From contig JAQXRK010000137.1 in the NCBI GenBank assembly GCA_029218485.1, positions 1 through 24,440 on the forward strand: a stretch of 24,440 nt of DNA. The letters run 5' to 3'. The position numbers and the translations under genes were made by a program. Under the pieces are notes generated by a model. It had not been told where the DNA came from and made no database searches. It was given only the letters and a program-made list of their open reading frames with translations. The stretch comes from a bacterium (lineage in GTDB: Bacteria; Bacillota; Clostridia; Christensenellales; CAG-138). Shown here one piece after another: positions 14,848 through 22,399 of the stretch. Numbering within the stretch: position 1 is the stretch's first letter; each line of letters starts with the position of its first letter.

Positions 14848-15962
14848 GGATTCAGCCCTCTGAGATCCTCCGGCACGAACAGGCCGTCGCGCCGGATGAG
14901 CGTATCGTCGAACCAGATCTCCCCGCCGCCGCACGCCGCCGTCTGGATGCACACGATGTCGAGATGGAGCTGCGACCGGTTGCCGTTGAACGCCGTGGCA
15001 TAGGCGTTGCCCGGCGTGAGGTGGAACGAACCGCCGATCTTCTCATCGTACAGCGTGTTGCCGATGGCCTTTGTGAGCGCGTTGTTCACGCCGAGCGCGA
15101 ACTCCCCGATATAGCGCGCGCCCTCATCCGCGTCGAGCATGCGGTTGAACGCGCGCGCATCGCCCTCGCAGTCCGCCTTGACGATGCGTCCGTTTTCAAA
15201 CGAGAGCGACGGGTTCTGAAACGTGTGCCCATAGCGCCGGGCGGCCGTGTTGTACCGGATGTGGCCGTTGACGCTCTCGCGCACCGGAGCGGTGTACACC
15301 TCTCCGTCCGGGATGTTGATGCGCCCGCAGCACGGCACGACCGGGATGCCGGCGATGGAGAACGTGAGCTCCGTATCCGGCCCGAGGATGCGCACGCGAT
15401 CCGCCGCCTCCATGCGCCTGACCAGCGGCTGCATGCTCCGCTCCATTGCCCGGTAGTCCACCAGCGCCGCCGAGAGGAACAGTTCATACATGTCGTCCAT
15501 GCAGAGCCCGGCCTTCTGCGCGTCGGCCGGGGTTGGATAGTGCAGATAGACCCAGCGCCGCTCGTCGATCATCACCTCGCGCACGCGCTTGCGCGCGCTG
15601 CGATAGCACGCCAGCGCGGCGGGATGCACGGCGGAGAGCTCGGCATCGTTCTCGTCGACGCCGATATCGATGTGCGCGGCGACATGCTCCCACTTTTTGA
15701 GCTCCCACTCCACCTGCTTCTCGATCGCCGGCAGCGTGCGCTCCGGGTGCACGGGGTCGATGCAGTCGAACGTGAGCCGCGTGAGCTCATCGTCCTCGAG
15801 CGCGAGCACGGGGTACGCGCCGCGCGCCGCTGCGGCCCTGAGCAGCGCCTTGATGAGCGGCTTTGCGGCAAGCCCCGCGTTGATCTCGAACAATTCGCCC
15901 GGTTGAATGCGGATCGAATCATCCAGCAGCAGCGCCGCCAGAGCATCCAAGCGCGGATCCAT
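14844..15962 (-). CDS. M29 family aminopeptidase (AmpS/PepS-like)
   Basis: A 372-residue cytoplasmic metallo-aminopeptidase of the thermophilic M29 family, which removes N-terminal residues from peptides using two metal ions. The metal-ligand region is in the C-terminal half: YIGEFALGVN (Glu), KIGGSFHLTPGNAY (His) and QLHLDIV (His and Asp), matching the Glu...His...His-x-Asp pattern of the family. The N-terminal half contains the usual MYELFLSAALVDYRAME stretch. ATG 15962 has GGAGGG about 10 nt upstream; TTG 15980 inside that ribosome-binding site is a less likely start. It is the first gene of a two-gene operon with the YitT gene. Slightly shorter than the about 410 residues of characterised members. 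Confidence 0.9.
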   Translation of the reverse strand: MDPRLDALAALLLDDSIRIQPGELFEINAGLAAKPLIKALLRAAAARGAYPVLALEDDELTRLTFDCIDPVHPERTLPAIEKQVEWELKKWEHVAAHIDIGVDENDAELSAVHPAALACYRSARKRVREVMIDERRWVYLHYPTPADAQKAGLCMDDMYELFLSAALVDYRAMERSMQPLVRRMEAADRVRILGPDTELTFSIAGIPVVPCCGRINIPDGEVYTAPVRESVNGHIRYNTAARRYGHTFQNPSLSFENGRIVKADCEGDARAFNRMLDADEGARYIGEFALGVNNALTKAIGNTLYDEKIGGSFHLTPGNAYATAFNGNRSQLHLDIVCIQTAACGGGEIWFDDTLIRRDGLFVPEDLRGLNP

Positions 15963-15997
15963 GGAACCAACTCCCTCCAAATACAGCCTTCTCTGTT

Positions 15998-16027
15998 ATT
16001 ATAAACGCCCATCGCCCCGCCAAACAA
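15998..16027 (-). promoter_or_regulatory. Promoter of the aminopeptidase-yitT operon
   Basis: On the minus strand TATAAT (16003-15998) is perfect; TTGTTT (16027-16022) lies 18 bp upstream. Initiation would fall near 15991, about 29 nt before the ATG. Confidence 0.65.
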
Positions 16028-16163
16028 CCCCGTCAGCGGAATAAATGCGCGCGCTGTCGCTGCCCGGCGGCTGCGGACCTGCCGCGGACACGGGCGCTCG
16101 AAGGGAACGCATTTGCTTGAGCGCGCCGGGGTGGGTCCGGATGCCGTGGTGTGGTGCAGTTGT

Positions 16164-16308
16164 CACAGGCACCTGCGCGTCGTGCCCTGCCGACGGTGCG
16201 GTGACAGCACCGAGCCGGGGCAAATCAAAAGAGGTGCGGCTCACCCGGTGCAGGCACCTGCGCATCGCGCTTTGCTAATGGCGCTGTGACAACACAGTGC
16301 CGGTCAAT
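16164..16308. repeat. Two imperfect about 62-bp direct repeats in a gene-free stretch
   Basis: CAGGCACCTGCGC occurs at 16166-16178 and 16251-16263 (85 bp apart). The flanks remain similar: TGC...GGCGC/GGTGC, GTGACA(A/G)CAC, GCCGG and CAATC/CAAATC. The stretch 16028-16398 holds no credible gene; its open frames are short and unlike the neighbours. Confidence 0.5.
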
Positions 16309-16398
16309 CGGGAGCCGGTATGCGCCAGGCGGCTGCGGCTCAGCCGTCAACGGTGCCGGCGCGCATAGGGCGGGCGGCGGTGTTCATACTTTGTTTCC

Positions 16399-16428
16399 TT
16401 GCCGTGTCGCGCGCGCGCAAGGTATACT
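16399..16428 (+). promoter_or_regulatory. Promoter of the mreB-like gene
   Basis: TTGCCG (16399-16404) and TATACT (16423-16428) are 18 bp apart. Initiation near 16435 gives a leader of about 50 nt before the ATG at 16486. Confidence 0.6.
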
Positions 16429-16485
16429 ATAGGGAACGTTGACATTTTGCCAGCGGCGTATGGAGTATGGAAGCGGGGATGGCAT

Positions 16486-17517
16486 ATGGGCTTTTGGAAC
16501 ACCACGGATATCGGCATCGATCTGGGGACCTCGAGCATCCTGGTCTACCGGAAGAACGAGGGCATTGTCCTCAGCGAACCGTCGCTCGTGGCGGTGGAGC
16601 ACAGCACGGGCAAGCTCGTGGCCATCGGCGAAACGGCCCGCGCCATGCTCGGCCGCACCCCGCCCGAGATCGCCGTGGTACGGCCGCTTCAAAACGGCGT
16701 GATCTCCGATTTTGAGGCAACGCAGCGCCTGCTCCGGTATTTCTTCAAAAAAGTGGCGGGCGCACGCCCGCTGATCGGGCCGCGCGTGGTGATCTGTATC
16801 CCGTCCGGCGTGACCGAGGCGGAAAAGCGCTGCGTCGTGGAGGCGGCTGCCGCCGCCGGCGCGCGCCGCTGCTACCTGATCGAGGAGCCGATCGCTGCCG
16901 CCATCGGCGCGGGCATCGATATCGCCGCGGGGCACGGCAGCATGGTGCTCGATATCGGCGGCGGAACGACCGACATGGCGGTCATCTCCTTCGGCGGTAT
17001 CGTGCTGTCGGACTCCATCCGCGTAGCGGGCGACCGGTTCGACGAGGCGCTCATCCGCTATATGCGCCGCAAGCACGATCTGGTCATCGGGGAGCGATCC
17101 GCCGAGGACATCAAAATCCAATACGGCCGCGCGCACATCGGCAAGGAGCAGCAGATCATCGAGATCCGCGGCCGGAGCCTGCTGACCGGGCTGCCCGAAT
17201 CCGTACCCGTGGGCACGAACGAGCTCGTGGGCGCGATGGCCGAGCCGCTCCGGCAGATCATGGATCGCGTGCGCACCATGTTTGAGCAAACGCCGCCGGA
17301 GCTGGCGGCCGACATCACCGAGAGCGGCATCTGCCTGACGGGCGGCGGCGCACAGCTCGCCGGGCTTGACCGATACATTGCGGATTACACGGGCGTTCCC
17401 TGCCGCCTTGCGGACAACCCCGTCACCTGCGTGGCGCTGGGCACCGGGCGCGTGATCGAAAACCTGTCCGTCTACAACGGCGCGCTGCGGGACTACCGGC
17501 ACCGCGAATACCGCTGA
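16486..17517 (+). CDS. mreB: MreB/Mbl family actin-like protein
   Basis: A 343-residue bacterial actin. The ATP-site signatures are in order: phosphate-1 DIGIDLGTSSILVY (8-21), PSGVTEAEKR (106-115), EEPIAAAIGAG (133-143), phosphate-2 MVLDIGGGTTDMAVIS (153-168), and the adenosine motif LTGGGAQLAGLDRYI (284-298). MreB filaments lie under the membrane and steer lateral wall synthesis. The N-terminus MGFWNTTDIG has the bulky hydrophobic residues used for membrane contact. mreC and mreD do not follow, so this is probably an additional paralogue (Mbl or MreBH type); a NlpC/P60 hydrolase and an L,D-transpeptidase come next. Start: ATG 16486 has GGGGA at spacing 7; codons further upstream overlap the promoter. 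Confidence 0.93.
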   Translation: MGFWNTTDIGIDLGTSSILVYRKNEGIVLSEPSLVAVEHSTGKLVAIGETARAMLGRTPPEIAVVRPLQNGVISDFEATQRLLRYFFKKVAGARPLIGPRVVICIPSGVTEAEKRCVVEAAAAAGARRCYLIEEPIAAAIGAGIDIAAGHGSMVLDIGGGTTDMAVISFGGIVLSDSIRVAGDRFDEALIRYMRRKHDLVIGERSAEDIKIQYGRAHIGKEQQIIEIRGRSLLTGLPESVPVGTNELVGAMAEPLRQIMDRVRTMFEQTPPELAADITESGICLTGGGAQLAGLDRYIADYTGVPCRLADNPVTCVALGTGRVIENLSVYNGALRDYRHREYR

Positions 17518-17811
17518 ACCGGCGCTGCGGCGCCCTTCAAACCAAAGGAGCACCAAAGCCCGCAGCTCTGACGAACCATCGGCTCCCCGTGCTGCGGCTG
17601 TCCACGGGACGGGGGAACATCCGGACGGTTCCTGCCAAACCGGCAAGACGCTTCAAGCAACGATGTGCCATCGGTACCCACGGTCCGCGGCTGTCGCCCG
17701 CCCGGCAAGCCGTCCGCCGGGGAATGGCCGGACAGGGCCGCCGCTTACGCAGCGGCAGCCCCCGACGCTCGCAACTGTTTTATGTTTGTTCAGGAAATCG
17801 TCATATTTGCC
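17518..17811. other. Gene-free stretch, nothing recognised
   Basis: Between the mreB-like stop and the next promoter I find no credible open frame, no T-run terminator and no RNA fold I can name. Short GC-rich inverted segments are present but not convincing. Confidence 0.4.
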
Positions 17812-17820
17812 TGCTATACT
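17812..17820 (+). promoter_or_regulatory. Extended -10 promoter of the NlpC/P60 gene
   Basis: TGCTATACT combines an extended -10 TG with TATACT (17815-17820). No good -35 box is at the right distance. Initiation near 17827 gives a leader of about 37 nt. It indicates a transcript separate from the mreB-like gene. Confidence 0.55.
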
Positions 17821-17863
17821 GAGGGCATGGACGCCATGAAACAAGGAAAGGAAGATTGCTCGC

Positions 17864-19684
17864 ATGAATGAATCCCGGCGCCGCACCCGGCGCGGCATCC
17901 GCCGCAAAGCATGGGCGCTGCTCAAAAAAACCGGACGCATCCTGCGCGCGCTGTTTATCAAGCTCGGCCGCCTCATCGGCCATGGCGTGAGGATCGCCGC
18001 GCGCCGCGCCTACCAATTTCTTACCAGCCTGCCGCCCAGGACGCTGCTCGTCGGCATCGGCGCAATGAGCCTTGTGCTCGTCTCCGTGCTCGTGCTCGTG
18101 CTCGCGCTGCCGCGCAAGGCGCCCGTGCAGGAGGCTGTCGGCGGCGACCGCAGCGCACAGCCCTCCGCCACGAACGTGCCGATCCTCGTGGACGACCCCG
18201 CCGCGCAGCAGAGCGGCGACACGCAGCCGGCGGATGTGCAGACCGGCGAACCGGGCGATGATCCGGCCGAACCGTCCTCCACTGCCGATACCCCGGCCGA
18301 GCCGACCGCAACCCCGTTTGCCGCGCTCGAAAAGGGCGACGACGGCGAGACCATCCTCGCCATTCAGACGCTCCTGATGGATCTGGGCTATATGGATTCC
18401 GACGAGCCGACCGAGCACTTCGGCCCGCTCACGGAGTCCGCCATCAAGTCCTTCCAGCGCCACAACGGCCTCACCGCGGACGGTGTGATCGGCGAACAGA
18501 CCTATCAGCTGCTCATCAGCAAGGACGCGAAGGAATACGTCATGCAGCTCGGCGACGAGGGCGAGGACGTTGAGGCCATCCAGCAGCGGCTGTACGAGCT
18601 CGGCTATATCACCACCAAGAGCAACATCACCGGCACGTTCGGTGAAAAAACGTCCGCCGCCGTCAAGGAGTTCCAGAGCCGCAACAAGCTCACCGCCGAC
18701 GGCAAGGTCGGCGATGCGACGCTCAAGGTGCTCTACGACAGCGACGCCGTTTCCAAGTTCTATTCCATCGGCGACAAGAGCGACGAAATCGAAACCTTCC
18801 AGCAGAAGCTCAAGAAGCTCGGTTATTACAGCGGCACGATCAGCGGCGAATTCACCAAGGCGACCGCCAGCGCCGTGCGCGAGTTTCAGGCGGCGAACGG
18901 TCTGGTCGTCGACGGCAACGTCGGCCCGGCGACCAAATCGCTGCTGCTCTCCAGCGACGCGCAGTCCAAGGTCATCAAGCTCGGCGACAGCGGCAGCGAC
19001 GTCGTGGCGATCCAGAAGCGGCTCGCCGAGCTCGGCTACATCCGCTCCGCCAACGCCACCGGCTATTTCGGCGAAATCACCGAGGACGCGGTCATCGCGT
19101 TCCAGCGGCGCAACAAGCTCGGCGCGGACGGCAAGGTCGGCACCGTGACGCTGAAAACGCTCAACTCCAGCAGCGCCAAGAAGGCCGCCACGACCAGCAG
19201 CGGCGATTCAAGCAGTTCCGGCAGCTCCTCCTCGTCCGGCGGCAGCTCCTCCTCCGGCGGCAGTTCGTCCTCCGGCGGCAGCAGCTCCAGCAAGTCCGGC
19301 GTCGAACGGCTGATCGAGATCGCGCAGACAAAGCTCGGCTGCAAGTATGTGCGCGGCGCAAAGGGGCCGAACACCTTCGACTGCTCCGGCTTTGTGTACT
19401 GGTGCCTGAACCAGGCGGGCGTCAAGCAGAGCTACATGACCTCGATCACGTGGAGAAGCTGCACCAAGTACAAGAAGATCACCAACATGAGCGATCTGAA
19501 GCGCGGCGACATTCTCGTGTTCTCCGGATCGACCATGGCGAAGGGGCATGTGGGCATCTACCTCGGCGACGGCAAGATGATCGACGCCGGCTCGAGCGAG
19601 GGCAAGGTGCGCATCACCACAACCGTGCTGCGGAAGGGCGGCTACTGGCCCAGCCATTTCCTGATGGGCTACCGCATCTTCTGA
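17864..19684 (+). CDS. Membrane-anchored NlpC/P60 peptidoglycan hydrolase with four PG-binding repeats
   Basis: 606 residues. An Arg/Lys-rich cytoplasmic N-terminus (1-60) precedes one membrane helix (61-82), then a Pro/Thr/Asp-rich stalk (85-152). Four PG_binding_1 repeats follow at about 156-218, 226-290, 297-362 and 369-433, each with the LxxLGY...G.FG..T..AV..FQ..N.L..DG pattern. A Ser/Gly linker (446-478) leads to the NlpC/P60 domain (481-606), which cuts D-gamma-glutamyl-diaminopimelate bonds in stem peptides. Catalytic Cys507 is in TFDCSGFVYWC and His562 in KGHVGIYLGDG. The third position (574) is Asp where His or Asn is usual. AGGAAG lies about 10 nt before the ATG. It follows the mreB-like gene and precedes an L,D-transpeptidase. 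Confidence 0.94.
   Translation: MNESRRRTRRGIRRKAWALLKKTGRILRALFIKLGRLIGHGVRIAARRAYQFLTSLPPRTLLVGIGAMSLVLVSVLVLVLALPRKAPVQEAVGGDRSAQPSATNVPILVDDPAAQQSGDTQPADVQTGEPGDDPAEPSSTADTPAEPTATPFAALEKGDDGETILAIQTLLMDLGYMDSDEPTEHFGPLTESAIKSFQRHNGLTADGVIGEQTYQLLISKDAKEYVMQLGDEGEDVEAIQQRLYELGYITTKSNITGTFGEKTSAAVKEFQSRNKLTADGKVGDATLKVLYDSDAVSKFYSIGDKSDEIETFQQKLKKLGYYSGTISGEFTKATASAVREFQAANGLVVDGNVGPATKSLLLSSDAQSKVIKLGDSGSDVVAIQKRLAELGYIRSANATGYFGEITEDAVIAFQRRNKLGADGKVGTVTLKTLNSSSAKKAATTSSGDSSSSGSSSSSGGSSSSGGSSSSGGSSSSKSGVERLIEIAQTKLGCKYVRGAKGPNTFDCSGFVYWCLNQAGVKQSYMTSITWRSCTKYKKITNMSDLKRGDILVFSGSTMAKGHVGIYLGDGKMIDAGSSEGKVRITTTVLRKGGYWPSHFLMGYRIF
19201..19294 (+). repeat. Ser/Gly-coding minisatellite in the NlpC/P60 gene
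   Basis: An about 18-bp unit coding SSSSGG is repeated roughly three times within a longer serine-rich stretch (residues 446-478). Such tracts can change in number by slippage, altering the length of the linker before the catalytic domain. Confidence 0.7.
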
Positions 19685-19714
19685 GCCTCCATTCCAATCG
19701 TACAACGCTTGTTT

Positions 19715-19748
19715 GCGGAGGGTTTGGCCTACCGGCCGGACCTTCCGC
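19715..19748 (+). other. Strong intercistronic hairpin between the two wall-enzyme genes
   Basis: Bases 19715-19729 and 19734-19748 pair over all 15 positions (three G-U) around a 4-nt loop. No T-run follows, so it is not a standard terminator. It lies 30 bp after the NlpC/P60 stop and 39 bp before the transpeptidase ATG, and may protect the upstream mRNA end or weaken readthrough. Confidence 0.6.
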
Positions 19749-19787
19749 ATATACCTGAATAGAGCATTCTGCACAGGGAGGATTTCC

Positions 19788-20843
19788 ATGCGGCGGGGAC
19801 TTGCACTGCTCGTCTCCATCCTGACCGTGCTCGCGCTGCTTTTCGCGCCTCGCACGGCGGATGCGCTTGACGAGCTAAAGAACACCGATCCCGATCGATA
19901 TTATATCCTGCTCGATCTGAGAAACCAGATCGTAACGGTCTATGAGCGTGACGAGGCCGGGGAATATACCCGGATCGTGCGCCGTTTTTTGTGTACGACC
20001 GGGCGCACCGAGGTCGATCCGGAGGATCCGGAGGATGTGGCCACGCCGACGCCCAAGGGCATCTGGAAGATCGGCGGGCGCGAGCGCTTCGGCAAATTCG
20101 CCAATTTCGGCAACGAGTATGCGCGCTACTGGACGCAGATCGTGGGCGACGTGTATTTCCACTCCATCATGTTCAGCCGCCGCGATGTGGACCATCTCAA
20201 GAGCGGCGCATACAGCCGGCTCGGGCAGAACGTATCGCACGGCTGCGTGCGCCTCTATGTCGAGGACGCCAAGTGGCTGTACTACTATGCCTGCCCCGGC
20301 ACGACCATCGAGGTCTCCACCAGCGAACCATCGAACCGGGCGCTGCGCAAGGCGCTCAAGAGCACGCTCTCCTTCTCGGACTATAATGCACTGCAAAAGA
20401 CCTTCTTCGACGAGCCGGAGCTGCCGAACCCGAGCGCCTGGATCACGGTCGACGGCGCCCGCATGCGCAAGGAGGGCAAGGACAGCGCTCCCTCCGTCAA
20501 AAGCCTGCCGCTCGGCACCGAGGTGGAGGTGCTGCTCGAGGGCGAAGCATGGGTCAAGGTGCGCTATGAGCAGCGGGAGGGCTACGTCAAGCGCGGTCAT
20601 CTGTCCATGATCGAGGGACAGCTCGACACGCGCGAGGACGCAAACCTCATCCGCCAAACCGTGTGGCTGATGAGCGCGCCCGGCGACGGCGGCGAGCGCA
20701 TCGTGAAGGTGCCGACCGATACGTCCGTGAAGGTTCTGGAAACCACCGAGGACGGCAGGTATATCAAAATCGAGTATTGGGGCGAAACGGGCTACATCCG
20801 CTCGAACGCCGTCAAGCAGGGCTGGGGCAAGGACGTGGGTTGA
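19788..20843 (+). CDS. Secreted L,D-transpeptidase (YkuD) with two SH3-like domains
   Basis: 351 residues. A signal peptide (1-26, ending ADA) indicates export. The YkuD domain (about 36-178) opens YYILLDLRNQIVTVYER and contains DVYFHSIMFSR (His125) and NVSHGCVRLYVEDAKWLY with the nucleophile Cys153 in the S-HGC-R signature. These enzymes form 3-3 cross-links in peptidoglycan or attach proteins. Two bacterial SH3-type repeats follow: about 216-273 (GARMRKEG...EGYVKRGHLS) and 289-345 (VWLMSAPG...GETGYIRSNAVKQ), probably for wall binding. ATG 19788 has GGGAGG at spacing 6 and starts exactly at the signal peptide; an upstream ATG at 19713 overlaps the hairpin. Confidence 0.94.
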   Translation: MRRGLALLVSILTVLALLFAPRTADALDELKNTDPDRYYILLDLRNQIVTVYERDEAGEYTRIVRRFLCTTGRTEVDPEDPEDVATPTPKGIWKIGGRERFGKFANFGNEYARYWTQIVGDVYFHSIMFSRRDVDHLKSGAYSRLGQNVSHGCVRLYVEDAKWLYYYACPGTTIEVSTSEPSNRALRKALKSTLSFSDYNALQKTFFDEPELPNPSAWITVDGARMRKEGKDSAPSVKSLPLGTEVEVLLEGEAWVKVRYEQREGYVKRGHLSMIEGQLDTREDANLIRQTVWLMSAPGDGGERIVKVPTDTSVKVLETTEDGRYIKIEYWGETGYIRSNAVKQGWGKDVG

Positions 20844-20919
20844 CGCAGCCCGCCCAAGCCGCGGCCGAAACGGGGCGCTGCCGCACCGGCGGTCTCCAAA
20901 CGCCCTGGACGCCAAATGA

Positions 20920-20953
20920 AAAAGAAGCGGGAAGTTCCTTCCCGCTTCTTTTG
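20920..20953. terminator. Bidirectional terminator between converging genes
   Basis: Bases 20920-20934 pair with 20938-20952 in a 15-bp stem (AAAAGAAGCGGGAAG and its complement) with a 3-nt loop, flanked by A- and T-runs. It serves the transpeptidase gene on the plus strand and the LarA-family gene on the minus strand, whose stop is 16 bp away. Confidence 0.92.
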
Positions 20954-20968
20954 TTGCTCCGTATCGGG

Positions 20969-22249
20969 TCAGTCCTCAAACCGCGAGCGGTCGATCCACA
21001 GGCCGAGCGCCGGGTTCGGAATGAAGTAGATCTCCTCGCCGTCCGGCAGGGTATTGTAGCCGTAGGTGAGCTGCTCCGGGTTGTAGCGCTTGACCATCTC
21101 GTCATAGTCCGCCCAGCCGAAGTGCACGCCCTCGATCTCCTCGCGCGTGATGTTCTTCACGGCATAGGTGATCTGGAAGCGGCCGTCGGACGAGCCGTGG
21201 ATCAGGTGCGCTGCGGCGCCCATGTTGTCCCGGAGGTCCTGATTCTTCGGGTCGTTGAACAGCTCGAGCACCTTCAGCCGGCCGCAATAGCCGTACTTGC
21301 GGATGAGCTTGTCGATCTGCGGATCCTCGCCGAAGCGCTCCACGCCCGGCGCCAGCACGATGAGCTCGCCGCCGTCCGCAATGGCCATGCGCGTGCGGTA
21401 CACGGATTTGTTGCCCAGCCATGTCGTGCGGAACTCCTTCGGATCGAGGTAGACGACGCACTTTTTGATGCCCTTCTCCACAAAGTCGATGTTCTTCTGC
21501 TGCGCCAGCGCGATGGCCTCCTCGAGCACCTTGCGCGTATCGCCGATGAACAGGCCGTGCGTATGGATGTTGCCGCCCGGCGCGGTGGTGACCGTCAGCG
21601 CGAACACGATCGGACGGCCCGCGAGGAAGTGCTCCAGCGCATAGTCGAACACGCGGCGCACGGGCGTGAAGTCGCGCCCCATCATGCGCTCCATGCCATA
21701 CACGGCGCCGACCATGTGGCTCTTGTTGATCATGTCGCTGCCGCCGACACCGACGAACAGGTTCTTGGCGTGGTTGGCCATGCCGATGACCTCGTGCGGG
21801 ACGACCTGCCCGACCGAGAGGATCAGATCGTACGACGGGTCCATGACGCGGCGGTTGATCTCCACGCTGACCGGATCGTTCCACAAGCCCTCCGTGATCT
21901 CGGTGAGAAAGCTCGCCGGCACCTCACCCAGATGCACCACATCGGTGCGCCAGTTGTGGGGAATAAACTTTTCAAACGGGATATCGCCGAACATGTCGGC
22001 GGCCTCCGCCTCGGTGACCGGCACATGCGTGCCGAGCGCGGGCAGCACATCCACCTCGCAGCCCATGTCGGTGAGCAGATGGTAGTAGGTGTTCGTGATG
22101 TAGCCGGCATTGGAATGGTAGCGCGTGTAGTCCGGCGGGAGCAGCAGCGCCTTTTTCGGCGCCCGGCCCGCGAGCGACTCCACGAGCGCCGCACGGATCT
22201 GTGCCCGGTCAAGCCCGGCTTCGGTATTTGCACGATAGAACAGTTCCAT
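20969..22249 (-). CDS. LarA-family nickel-pincer racemase/epimerase (lactate racemase homologue)
   Basis: A 426-residue member of the LarA (DUF2088) family. LarA interconverts 2-hydroxy-acid stereoisomers using a nickel-pincer nucleotide covalently bound to a lysine. The key positions can be placed: PPDYTR (Asp40, Arg43), LGTH (His75), VPHEVIG (His152), ANHAK (Lys162, ten residues later) and NKSH (His178, sixteen after the Lys). These match Asp72, Arg75, His108, His174, Lys184 and His200 of the Lactobacillus enzyme as I recall them, with the same 10 and 16 spacing. So it is probably active. larB, larC and larE, needed for the cofactor, are not in the window. AAGGA precedes the ATG. The genes upstream (gnd, KDG-type kinase) point to a sugar acid as substrate rather than lactate. 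Confidence 0.85.
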   Translation of the reverse strand: MELFYRANTEAGLDRAQIRAALVESLAGRAPKKALLLPPDYTRYHSNAGYITNTYYHLLTDMGCEVDVLPALGTHVPVTEAEAADMFGDIPFEKFIPHNWRTDVVHLGEVPASFLTEITEGLWNDPVSVEINRRVMDPSYDLILSVGQVVPHEVIGMANHAKNLFVGVGGSDMINKSHMVGAVYGMERMMGRDFTPVRRVFDYALEHFLAGRPIVFALTVTTAPGGNIHTHGLFIGDTRKVLEEAIALAQQKNIDFVEKGIKKCVVYLDPKEFRTTWLGNKSVYRTRMAIADGGELIVLAPGVERFGEDPQIDKLIRKYGYCGRLKVLELFNDPKNQDLRDNMGAAAHLIHGSSDGRFQITYAVKNITREEIEGVHFGWADYDEMVKRYNPEQLTYGYNTLPDGEEIYFIPNPALGLWIDRSRFED

Positions 22250-22347
22250 ATCGGATGTCCTTTCCCTTTCTTTGTCCTGCGGCCCCGCCCCGCTGTGCGG
22301 GCGGCCGGGCCGCGCTCTCGTGTGGTTGTGGTTGTTCAGAACGGGCA

Positions 22348-22379
22348 GCGCTTCCGCCCGGTTGGCAGAGCGGAAGCGC
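22348..22379 (-). other. Intercistronic hairpin after gnd
   Basis: GCGCTTCCGC (22348-22357) and GCGGAAGCGC (22370-22379) form a perfect 10-bp stem with a 12-nt loop, 21 bp after the gnd stop. No T-run follows on the minus strand, so it is more likely an mRNA processing or stability element, or a weak terminator, between gnd and the LarA-family gene. Confidence 0.5.
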
Positions 22380-22399
22380 AGCCTGTATGCGAAAATGGA

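Noticed and set aside
13804..16004. Two long rightward open frames (399 and 346 residues) opposite yitT and the aminopeptidase
   Set aside because: No recognisable motif; both mirror genes with clear motifs and a 4-bp start-stop overlap.
16384..17646. 420-residue leftward open frame over mreB
   Set aside because: Shadow of the MreB-family gene, whose actin motifs are all in the plus frame.
17518..17811. Possible riboswitch or structured leader before the NlpC/P60 gene
   Set aside because: The likely promoter lies downstream at 17812-17820, leaving only about 37 nt of leader; no known aptamer pattern seen.
19875..20915. 346-residue leftward open frame over the L,D-transpeptidase
   Set aside because: Shadow frame; the plus strand has signal peptide, SHGC motif and ribosome-binding site.
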